From: Bacillota bacterium
GTDB lineage: Bacteria > Bacillota_I > Bacilli_A > Acholeplasmatales > Acholeplasmataceae
NCBI GenBank assembly: GCA_023431045.1
Contig: JAEYXZ010000022.1
Coordinates: 1 to 5,666, forward strand
Direction of reading: 5' to 3'
DNA: 5,666 bases
Position numbers and translations under genes: made by a program. Of the stretch, positions 1 to 5,214 are shown piece by piece; the first letter of the stretch is position 1, and each line of letters begins with the position of its first letter. Below the pieces are notes generated by a model. The model had not been told where the DNA came from. It ran no database searches and saw only the letters and a list, made by a program, of their open reading frames with translations.

Positions 1-761
1 TTATAATCTACATCAAACAATTCTAAAAGTTCATTTATTTCTTGTTGATTGATTTCATCTTCTAGTTTAAGAATCATTAAGTCATATACTGGCATTTCTA
101 ATGTTATTTCAACATAGGTATCTTCCAAGATATAAGCATGACATACACCCATTTCATTCATGTCATCATCATGCACTATAACATCTGAATCAAGCTCGAT
201 TTGATTCAGACGTTCTCTTGTTTCTTTGATTACAGCATAAACTTGAAATGTAATTGGATTATTATTGATATAAACAACCATGTCTTCACCAACAACATTT
301 TTTCGATCAAATCTTCTTAAGGCGGTTATTTCATCAATAATGATTGGATGAGTAATATCTCCAATATTTGTTTCATCTTGATATAAGTAAGTGATTAAAT
401 CGATATCAAAACGTCCAGTTGATGCATCTTGGTATACTGGAATACCAATATCAAGTAAATCGGATGAGATAACATCAACTTTGATGTTTTGACCCGCTGA
501 TATAAAATTACGAGTTGTATATTCAACACTTTGATAAAGCGTTTCAACCTCTGCTTCATAGGATAGAAACATTGACCTATCTATGATCACAGTGTCCTTT
601 GATAAATCTGCTATCTCGTTCATCTTTATTTCATTATTTATATTAACTGCGGTCAATCCATAGATAAATAAAAACACATTAACTGCAAAACAAAAACTAA
701 ACAAAATTAATTGCCACTTATGTTTCACCGCTTCGAAAAAAGCCGTTTTTAGTATTTTCAT
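1..761 (-). CDS. ABC transporter permease, MacB/FtsX type (N-terminal part, cut by window edge)
   Basis: The frame is open from an ATG at 761 to the window edge, giving 253 residues and no stop, so the 3' part is missing. Residues 1-15 are short and basic. One transmembrane helix spans about 16-38 and is followed by a long extracytoplasmic region. Around 140-180 the pattern IIIDEITALRRFD, then VVGEDMVVYIN, then ITFQVYAVIKE matches the MacB periplasmic core domain (usual form: ISE.la..fg / vGk.i.i / ftVvGv). Family members have this layout plus three further helices of an FtsX domain, expected beyond the window, and pair with a LolD/MacB-type ATPase to export or move peptides or lipids, or to do mechanical work at the envelope. 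No ATPase gene is visible here. An AGGGGA ribosome site (777-772) lies 10 bases before the ATG. The gene is separated from the upstream sensor gene by a terminator, so it is probably its own unit. The permease family is fairly sure; the substrate is unknown. Confidence 0.75.
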   Translation of the reverse strand, partial: MKILKTAFFEAVKHKWQLILFSFCFAVNVFLFIYGLTAVNINNEIKMNEIADLSKDTVIIDRSMFLSYEAEVETLYQSVEYTTRNFISAGQNIKVDVISSDLLDIGIPVYQDASTGRFDIDLITYLYQDETNIGDITHPIIIDEITALRRFDRKNVVGEDMVVYINNNPITFQVYAVIKETRERLNQIELDSDVIVHDDDMNEMGVCHAYILEDTYVEITLEMPVYDLMILKLEDEINQQEINELLELFDVDY

Positions 762-826
762 TTTACTCTGTTCCCCTACATTTTAAATGATTTTATGCCT
801 TAAAATATCCTGCTTATTCTGCTTCA

Positions 827-832
827 ATTATA
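827..832 (-). promoter_or_regulatory. Candidate -10 box for the ABC permease gene
   Basis: A perfect TATAAT reads 832-827 on the minus strand, about 65 bases before the permease ATG and downstream of the terminator that ends the previous gene. No good -35 stands at 16-18 bases. A TTGACT at 850-845 is close to consensus but only 12 bases away, too near for a standard sigma-A promoter. The placement makes sense, but the box may be fortuitous in AT-rich DNA. Confidence 0.35.
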
Positions 833-888
833 CATCAGACATAAAGTCAATCATGTAAGATGCCACTCAAATAGATAATTCAATCTAT

Positions 889-919
889 AAAAAACCTCCA
901 TAATGTTTATTATGAAGGT
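889..919 (-). terminator. Intrinsic terminator after the GGDEF/HD-GYP gene
   Basis: On the minus strand ACCTTCATAAT (919-909) pairs with ATTATGGAGGT (904-894) across a 4-base loop, giving an 11-bp stem with one G-U pair. It is followed by a run of Ts complementary to positions 894-889. It starts about 43 bases after the sensor gene's stop, so it most likely ends that transcript. The plus-strand copy is followed by CTTTGTTT, so weak activity in the other direction is possible, though no plus-strand gene is present. Confidence 0.85.
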
Positions 920-962
920 CTTTGTTTCAATGAATGATGTTTGTAACTTTAATGATTTGTAC

Positions 963-2984
963 TTAAGAGAAATCAACCTTTTCATCTTGAACAAGTTTGA
1001 TGAAAATTTCCCCAATCTCAGGGTCAAATTGTGCACCTAGGTTTCGTTTAATCTCACTGATTGCTTGTTCTTTTGATAATGCTCTACGATATGGTCGATC
1101 TGATGTCATTGCATCATAGGAATCGGCAATACTAATGATTCTTGCACGGATTGGTATTTCTTCACCTTTTAATCCTCTTGGATATCCATTTCCATCATAT
1201 CGTTCATGATGACATAAGATATCAAGTGCGATTTCAGAATATTCTGGGGAGGTTGATAGAATTCGATATCCAACTTCAGGGTGCTTTTTAATCATTTCCC
1301 ATTCACTTTCATCGAGTTTACCCGGTTTATTAATAATCGTGTCATCAATTGCAATCTTACCAATATCATGAAGTTCACTAATTGCTTCAAGTAGTTTGAT
1401 TTGTTCTTTTGGTAATTTAAGTTCAATACCAATCTTCTGACAAATATGTGCAACTCGCTTCGAATGTTTTTCTTCTCTAGGATTCTTTTCATGAAGGGTA
1501 CTTAAGATGGCTTTAATGGTCTTGTGACGATGGGATGTGATCTCAAATAGTTTTTGAGCATACATATCATTTTCCGCAGAACTAATAATTTCATTAATTG
1601 ATTCATTCTTTAATTTAGTCGCTAAACCAAATGAAACTGAGATATGCATACCCTGAACCGAATCATTTTCAATTTGATTCTTGACTTTTTCGATTAACTT
1701 AACTGCGTCTTCATTAGGAGTATTCGGGAGGATGACGATAAACTCATCACCACCGACACGACTGATTTTCTCTTCATCCTTAAATACATCCCGCATATGG
1801 TTGGATACTTTTATGAGTAATTTGTCGCCTGCTGAGTGACCAAATGCATCATTCATGATTTTTAAACCATTAATATCAGCAACGATAATTGATAATGGAT
1901 AAAAGATAAAATTATCATATCTAGGTAATTGTTCCATATAATATCGTCGATTAAATAATGTTGTTAATGGATCACGATAACTTAAGTATAAAATTGATGC
2001 TTCATAATTTTTTCTTTCACTAATATCTTGTGAGAAAATTGTTGCCCCGATGATTTCATTATGTTCATTATAGATTGGTGAATACTGTTCTTGGAGATAC
2101 TTTTCATGATCAACTTCTAGTAGGATATCCACGCCAAATGCTTGACCATTAAATGCTCGTTCGATACTGGTTCTTAAACGTTCACGCATTCTTGGATTCT
2201 CAATATATTCAAGATAGTTTGTCCCTTTTTTAATTGATTTATGATAGTACTTTTGCATATTGTTTTTATGAAATTGATTATACGATATATAATTATAATC
2301 TTTATCCAAAGCATAAATCTCCATCGTTTTGGTGGAGTCTATGGATGCTTGGATTAAGATTTGTTGGCGTTGGATTGTTTGATTTGCAATTAGTCTTAAG
2401 TTTTGATTCTCTAGAACTTTAGAAAGGAGCATAATAATATTTGGGAAAATGACCAAATAGGGAATCCACAAGGTTTTAACTGATTCTAAACCAGTAGGCC
2501 ACGGTATAAAGAATATGAACACTAAAATAGACATGACATTAATCATTAGTCCAAATAAATAGTATTCTAAGAAGTGATTCATAGAAGGTAATTTAATTCT
2601 AATCTTGTGCCATGCCATCCCAAGTAGTGCCGCAAATACAATATTTGCAATTCCTGAGTAGACCCCTACACCACCTAAAAAGATACGATAGATGGTTGGG
2701 AATATCATTGAGACTATTGTTGTTAATGGACTAAAGAAATATCCTGTTACAGCCATCACAATCGTTCTCGTGTCAAAGACCAATCCTTGTGATTGAGTCC
2801 ATGGAAATAACATAATGAGTGTTGTTAGTAATCCAATAAATATACCAACTAATGTTTTTCCAATTTTAGTTGAGGTATTAAATCCTAGATTCGTCGATGC
2901 ATACACAAAACCAAGGCTAAAAACCAAGATCGCGTTAAAAATTAAATCTCTAAATGTGCTGATAAATTCTAGGATAAGTTCCAT
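963..2984 (-). CDS. Membrane sensor with 5TM-LYT, PAS, GGDEF and HD-GYP domains (c-di-GMP synthesis and hydrolysis)
   Basis: The protein has 673 residues and a TAA stop. Helices lie at about 14-30, 41-62, 73-97, 107-128, 137-162 and 171-190. The stretch with FDTRTIVMAVTGYFF and YRIFLGGVGVYSGIAN is typical of the LytS-type 5TM receptor domain. A PAS fold follows (about 216-325, ending in the usual DISERK linker). The GGDEF domain (about 332-490) has DPLTTLFNRR, the metal-binding ADIN (370-373), MNDAFGHSAGD and an intact GGDEF at 411-415, and it keeps the Asp in GHSAGD expected for GTP-only cyclases. The inhibitory RxxD position reads KDEE (402-405), so product inhibition at that site is probably absent. 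The HD-GYP domain (about 495-668) has H507, HDIGK (539-543), H568, H592-H593, DGNGYP (597-602) and D621. Inferred role: a membrane receptor that sets c-di-GMP levels by making it from GTP and hydrolysing it, with the balance set by ligand. The start at 2984 has only a modest GGTG site. A stronger site 60 bases upstream appears to serve a leader ORF. It is transcribed alone, with its own terminator. Confidence 0.93.
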   Translation of the reverse strand: MELILEFISTFRDLIFNAILVFSLGFVYASTNLGFNTSTKIGKTLVGIFIGLLTTLIMLFPWTQSQGLVFDTRTIVMAVTGYFFSPLTTIVSMIFPTIYRIFLGGVGVYSGIANIVFAALLGMAWHKIRIKLPSMNHFLEYYLFGLMINVMSILVFIFFIPWPTGLESVKTLWIPYLVIFPNIIMLLSKVLENQNLRLIANQTIQRQQILIQASIDSTKTMEIYALDKDYNYISYNQFHKNNMQKYYHKSIKKGTNYLEYIENPRMRERLRTSIERAFNGQAFGVDILLEVDHEKYLQEQYSPIYNEHNEIIGATIFSQDISERKNYEASILYLSYRDPLTTLFNRRYYMEQLPRYDNFIFYPLSIIVADINGLKIMNDAFGHSAGDKLLIKVSNHMRDVFKDEEKISRVGGDEFIVILPNTPNEDAVKLIEKVKNQIENDSVQGMHISVSFGLATKLKNESINEIISSAENDMYAQKLFEITSHRHKTIKAILSTLHEKNPREEKHSKRVAHICQKIGIELKLPKEQIKLLEAISELHDIGKIAIDDTIINKPGKLDESEWEMIKKHPEVGYRILSTSPEYSEIALDILCHHERYDGNGYPRGLKGEEIPIRARIISIADSYDAMTSDRPYRRALSKEQAISEIKRNLGAQFDPEIGEIFIKLVQDEKVDFS

Positions 2985-2987
2985 AAG

Positions 2988-3041
2988 TCACCAACTTTCT
3001 AAAAAGAGATTAATCTTCCTCACAAAGTGAAAAAGAATCAA
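2988..3041 (-). CDS. Possible 17-residue leader peptide upstream of the sensor gene
   Basis: A GGAGGGAG ribosome site (3052-3045) is the best Shine-Dalgarno in this part of the window, yet no ATG follows it. Six bases after GGAGG comes a TTG that opens an ORF encoding MILFHFVRKINLFLESW, ending in TGA at 2990-2988, three bases before the ATG of the sensor gene. It is in the same frame as the main gene. Such an arrangement would couple translation of the sensor to that of the leader. Against it: TTG is a rarer start codon and there are no homologues to compare. If TGA were read as Trp the two would form one longer protein, but tryptophan in this window is consistently TGG, so I treat it as a stop. 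The peptide is hydrophobic and basic with no recognised function. Confidence 0.4.
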   Translation of the reverse strand: MILFHFVRKINLFLESW

Positions 3042-3044
3042 AAT

Positions 3045-3052
3045 CTCCCTCC
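3045..3052 (-). promoter_or_regulatory. Strong ribosome binding site not matched to the sensor ATG
   Basis: GGAGGGAG on the minus strand is a near-ideal Shine-Dalgarno, but it lies 60 bases before the annotated ATG at 2984, far outside normal spacing. Its only well-placed initiation codon is the TTG at 3041. The main ATG has a weaker GGTG (2992-2989) four bases upstream. This site is the main reason to propose a leader ORF. Confidence 0.55.
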
Positions 3053-3109
3053 ACTTTAATGATTGCGTATATGTCTGAAGATATCAAATTGTTCTCCCGA
3101 TACACTTAT

Positions 3110-3138
3110 ATTATATAATGAAGCAACAAATCCTGAAC
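3110..3138 (-). promoter_or_regulatory. Candidate promoter of the GGDEF/HD-GYP gene
   Basis: A perfect TATAAT reads 3115-3110 on the minus strand. At 16-17 bases upstream the sequence GTTCAGG offers only a poor -35, suggesting dependence on an activator or a weak promoter. Transcription would begin near 3103, leaving a leader of about 120 bases before the sensor ATG. One copy of the GATTTGTTGC repeat falls inside the spacer and the other lies just upstream of the -35 region. Confidence 0.45.
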
Positions 3139-3156
3139 ATTTAAGTGCAACAAATC
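3123..3156. repeat. Two exact 10-bp direct repeats around the sensor promoter
   Basis: GCAACAAATC occurs at 3123-3132 and again at 3147-3156 (GATTTGTTGC on the minus strand), 24 bases from start to start. That is a little over two helical turns. The second copy is separated from the 20-bp palindrome by a single base. Position relative to the TATAAT box suits a binding site for a regulator, but no regulator is identified and chance repetition in AT-rich DNA cannot be excluded. Confidence 0.5.
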
Positions 3157-3157
3157 A

Positions 3158-3177
3158 CGCTTTTATCGATAAAAGCG
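3158..3177. terminator. Perfect 20-bp palindrome: terminator of the AHSA1 operon or operator
   Basis: CGCTTTTATCGATAAAAGCG is a perfect palindrome and can fold into an 8-bp stem with a TCGA loop. It lies 44 bases after the stop of the AHSA1-like gene, the right place for a minus-strand terminator, but the following minus-strand bases TGATTTGTTG are a poor U-tract. On the plus strand ACATTTTTCTTTTTG follows, which is better, yet no plus-strand gene precedes it. It also sits next to the direct repeats upstream of the sensor promoter, so a dimeric repressor site is an alternative reading. Confidence 0.5.
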
Positions 3178-3221
3178 ACATTTTTCTTTTTGTGTAGATA
3201 GAATTTTGCTTTATGAAAGTA

Positions 3222-3668
3222 TTAAAGGTGATTCATCACTTTAGTAAATTCGTCTAAAACATAGTCCCAAGCTGAATCAAAATAAGTCATGATTTGATCA
3301 AGCGATTCAGTCTTCTTTTGATATGTGTTTGTTAGTCGGACTTCTGTCACATTATGACTGATTGAAATAAAGTCAATTCGTACTATAGACTGATAATTTT
3401 CTTCTCGTTCCTTTTTAAAAACAGGTGGAACATTCCATGAAAATTCAACAAATTCATTCTCTTTAAATTGAATAATCTGACAACCTTCAGATCCTCTAAA
3501 TCCCACCTGTGATGACTTACTAAAATAGACTTCAAACGTACCATTTACCTTAAGCTCAATATTGGAGTCTTCACCAAAAAAGGCATTTATACCCTCGCTT
3601 GTCGTCCATGCTTTATATGCCTCTTCTTTTGAAACTAACACATTCGTTCGTTTTACAATTTCTCTCAT
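3222..3668 (-). CDS. AHSA1/SRPBCC-fold protein
   Basis: The protein has 148 residues, the usual length for bacterial single-domain AHSA1-like (START/Bet v1 helix-grip) proteins, and no signal peptide or membrane helix. Family pattern: EEAYKAWTTSEGINAFFG (15-32), IELKVNGTFEVYF (37-49), GSEGCQIIQFKENEFVEFSWN (59-79), TEVRLTNTY (108-116) and a C-terminal helix with FDSAWDYVLDEFTK (130-143). These domains form a hydrophobic cavity that binds lipids or other small ligands; bacterial members rarely have a known ligand, and the Hsp90-activator name does not imply that role here. The start codon overlaps the stop of the upstream membrane-protein gene as ATGA, and no Shine-Dalgarno is visible before it, so translation probably depends on ribosomes finishing the upstream gene. 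It is the third gene of the operon with the lipoprotein. The fold is confident; the function is unknown. Confidence 0.85.
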   Translation of the reverse strand: MREIVKRTNVLVSKEEAYKAWTTSEGINAFFGEDSNIELKVNGTFEVYFSKSSQVGFRGSEGCQIIQFKENEFVEFSWNVPPVFKKEREENYQSIVRIDFISISHNVTEVRLTNTYQKKTESLDQIMTYFDSAWDYVLDEFTKVMNHL

Positions 3669-4198
3669 TTTAAAATTGTTTTATCAACTTTTTCATTAAA
3701 TAGTTTATAAGTAATTAAACATGCGGCTGCAATTGCTAGTAATGAGCTTACAAAAGTACCGAGATCTAAATTCAAATCATCAGCATTGGTTGGCGTAAAA
3801 TTGTAACTTTCATCGACAATTGGTGCATAGTTAACAAATAGTTTCGCAGTAATGCAAAGAAAACCAACCAGTAAGAACAAGACAGCAGTCGTCATTCTTA
3901 AAACTTTTGATTGAATTCCAGATAAAGATAAGACTAAGAGAATAATACCAATAAAAGAAAAAATCGGTATTAATAAAACCAAATATGAGAATCCTAATCC
4001 TGTCACAGAATTACCTGGATCATCCAATGAACTCACTGGTGCTTGAAATCCAAATATAAAATCCCAACCTGTTAAGTGTCTTGGAACAATTCCTGGGTTT
4101 GGAGCAACAAGATCCATCAGTAAAAATGCACAGACACTTGCGATAATGAGTGCTATTGGTAATATGCGGTTGATTAATTTAATTTTAGTTTCATTCAT
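3665..4198 (-). CDS. Four-helix membrane protein of unknown function
   Basis: The protein has 177 residues and predicted membrane helices at about 11-31, 68-93, 102-123 and 147-165. The first loop (32-67) carries P-, G- and D-rich sequence (APNPGIVPRHL, SSLDDPGNS). The second large loop (124-146) holds YNFTPTNADDLNLDLG and probably lies on the same face of the membrane. I recognise no catalytic motif or named family. The start at 4198 is supported by AGG (4210-4208) nine bases upstream. The stop is TGA within ATGA, shared with the AHSA1-like gene. The gene begins 34 bases after the lipoprotein stop with no terminator between, so the three genes form one transcript. It may act with the lipoprotein at the membrane, but that is only inferred from position. 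Confidence 0.8.
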   Translation of the reverse strand: MNETKIKLINRILPIALIIASVCAFLLMDLVAPNPGIVPRHLTGWDFIFGFQAPVSSLDDPGNSVTGLGFSYLVLLIPIFSFIGIILLVLSLSGIQSKVLRMTTAVLFLLVGFLCITAKLFVNYAPIVDESYNFTPTNADDLNLDLGTFVSSLLAIAAACLITYKLFNEKVDKTILK

Positions 4199-4232
4199 AG
4201 ATTAATTCCTACCTTCATCAAGATCATTTTTA

Positions 4233-4943
4233 TTAGTGATAATCTGACACATCATCAGTCTCTAGTTCATATATTGTTCCTACTTCCACCGACTGACTTA
4301 TAAGAGTACCCCTGAAAAAAACCAGAGAATTATCAAAAACTAGAAATGTAAAACTCTCATCATTTTGACCTTCTAATAATATTCTATGGTCGACGATTGT
4401 GTAATAACCTTCAGGTCGATCACTCATATCAATATTGACGTAAAAATAGAACTTATTGTTTCCATATAGTATTAGACTTGATGTTTTATCTTGAGATCGA
4501 TAGACGCCTTGTGTAAATTTGATTTTTACATCATCGATTAAATCTTTCAGTGGATTTTGATTGATTGGAGCATACCACGTTCCATTATCTTCGATGATAC
4601 CAAGATTAACTTTCCATGAATCACCATTATAATTATAAATCATTAAGTATTCAATCAGTGTTCCTTCTTCAGTATCAGAATAAGGATATGCCTTATATCC
4701 AATAGATAGTAAGGATTCCATGACTAGTTTTAATTTATCTGTTGGTATTTCATATTTTATTGTATCACCATAGGTTTGTAGGACTTCATCATAGTTTTCT
4801 ATGTTAGTTACATATACAATCCTATCAGGGTAAGCTGGTAAATCTTGAAAATCCTCAAAAAGCAAGATATTAATCTTTGCACATCCACTCAATAGTATTA
4901 ATAATGAAAATAGAATTGAGAGACTTAAGTATCGTTTAATCAT
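4233..4943 (-). CDS. Putative lipoprotein, hypothetical
   Basis: I start this gene at 4943 (236 residues), not at the in-frame ATG at 4979, because the 4943 start has a strong AGGGGTG site six bases upstream and yields a textbook lipoprotein signal: MIKR, a hydrophobic stretch to residue 18, then lipobox LSGC with Cys21 as the lipidated residue. The mature protein has two parts. Residues about 40-140 are mixed and unrecognised (VYVTNIENYDEVLQTYGD, then a region rich in Tyr and Asn). Residues about 146-213 are a run of beta strands (GVYRSQDKTSSLILYG, NKFYFYVNI, EGYYTIVDHRILLEG, FTFLVFDNSLVFFRG) of the small beta-barrel type seen in many Firmicutes lipoproteins of unknown role. It is probably anchored on the outer face of the membrane. 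It is first in an operon with a four-helix membrane protein and an AHSA1-like protein. No function is assigned. Confidence 0.8.
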   Translation of the reverse strand: MIKRYLSLSILFSLLILLSGCAKINILLFEDFQDLPAYPDRIVYVTNIENYDEVLQTYGDTIKYEIPTDKLKLVMESLLSIGYKAYPYSDTEEGTLIEYLMIYNYNGDSWKVNLGIIEDNGTWYAPINQNPLKDLIDDVKIKFTQGVYRSQDKTSSLILYGNNKFYFYVNIDMSDRPEGYYTIVDHRILLEGQNDESFTFLVFDNSLVFFRGTLISQSVEVGTIYELETDDVSDYH

Positions 4944-4949
4944 TCCCTT

Positions 4950-4956
4950 CACCCCT
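4950..4956 (-). promoter_or_regulatory. Ribosome binding site deciding the lipoprotein start
   Basis: AGGGGTG on the minus strand, six bases before the ATG at 4943. The earlier in-frame ATGs at 4979 and 4961 lack such a site and would put a dozen or fewer extra residues before a complete signal peptide, so 4943 is preferred. Confidence 0.8.
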
Positions 4957-5067
4957 ATCATAAAAGAATTGATCCACATAAATCATGTATATATATTACT
5001 TTATTATGTTATATCATATTATTTTTGAGATTTGTTTATTAACTATAATTGATTTTCTATAACAAAT
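4957..5067. other. Very AT-rich intergenic stretch upstream of the lipoprotein operon
   Basis: Between the tRNA terminator and the lipoprotein ribosome site the DNA is almost only A and T, with a run of alternating AT at about 4987-4996. The lipoprotein operon must start here because a strong terminator lies just upstream, but there are several overlapping TATAAC/CATAAT-like boxes and none with a convincing -35, so I do not choose one. No gene is seen. Confidence 0.5.
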
Positions 5068-5096
5068 AAAAAAAGATTGATTTTTCATCAATCTTT
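5068..5096 (-). terminator. Intrinsic terminator after tRNA-Leu
   Basis: On the minus strand AAAGATTGAT (5096-5087) pairs perfectly with ATCAATCTTT (5081-5072) across a GAAAA loop. The 10-bp stem ends in TTT and continues with four more Ts (5071-5068), making seven in a row. It starts 11 bases after the tRNA 3' end, so it ends the tRNA transcript and any read-through from the glycosyltransferase gene. Confidence 0.9.
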
Positions 5097-5107
5097 ATAG
5101 CTTTTTA

Positions 5108-5190
5108 TGGTGCCCGAGGTCGGACTCGAACCGACATGGTTTCCCGACGGATTTTGAGTCCGTTGCGTCTACCGATTTCACCACTCGGGC
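5108..5190 (-). tRNA. tRNA-Leu (anticodon CAA)
   Basis: A full cloverleaf of 83 bases with encoded CCA. Acceptor stem GCCCGAG (5190-5184) pairs with CTCGGGC. The D arm is GTG/CGC with the loop containing GGTAGA. The anticodon stem ACGGA/TCCGT encloses CTCAAAA, placing anticodon CAA at 5156-5154. The T arm is GTCGG-TTCGAGT-CCGAC. The 11-base variable arm can form a 2-3 bp stem (GG/CC around AAA), which marks the long-arm Leu/Ser/Tyr class; together with CAA this gives leucine, reading UUG codons. The variable arm is rather short for the class. The gene lies 24 bases after the glycosyltransferase stop. Confidence 0.96.
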
Positions 5191-5200
5191 GGCAAGAAAG

Positions 5201-5209
5201 ATTATAACA
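5201..5209 (-). promoter_or_regulatory. Extended -10 promoter for tRNA-Leu
   Basis: TGTTATAAT on the minus strand matches the extended -10 consensus (TG, one base, TATAAT) and ends 10 bases before the tRNA 5' end, leaving a leader of only a few bases. No TTGACA-like -35 is present at the right distance, as is usual for extended -10 promoters. It sits in the short gap after the glycosyltransferase stop, so the tRNA can be made independently of that gene. Confidence 0.6.
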
Positions 5210-5214
5210 TATAG

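Noticed and set aside
845..850. TTGACT as -35 of the permease promoter
   Set aside because: Only 12 bases separate it from TATAAT, too short for a standard sigma-A promoter.
851..1036. Minus-strand ORF of 61 codons
   Set aside because: It overlaps the end of the sensor gene in another frame, runs through its terminator, lacks a ribosome site and has low-complexity composition.
1292..1492. Minus-strand ORF of 66 codons
   Set aside because: It lies wholly inside the HD-GYP coding region in another frame; the sensor frame has clear conserved motifs here.
2234..2422. Plus-strand ORF of 62 codons
   Set aside because: Antisense to the PAS-coding region, no ribosome site and no recognisable protein pattern.
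2815..3030. Plus-strand ORF of 71 codons
   Set aside because: Antisense to the membrane-domain coding region of the sensor, without ribosome site or family resemblance.
2985..3109. c-di-GMP riboswitch in the sensor leader
   Set aside because: I looked for the GEMM-I/II conserved cores and did not find them; only short generic helices are present.
4944..4979. Longer start of the lipoprotein at the ATG at 4979
   Set aside because: No ribosome site lies before it, whereas the ATG at 4943 has AGGGGTG six bases upstream and begins a complete lipoprotein signal.
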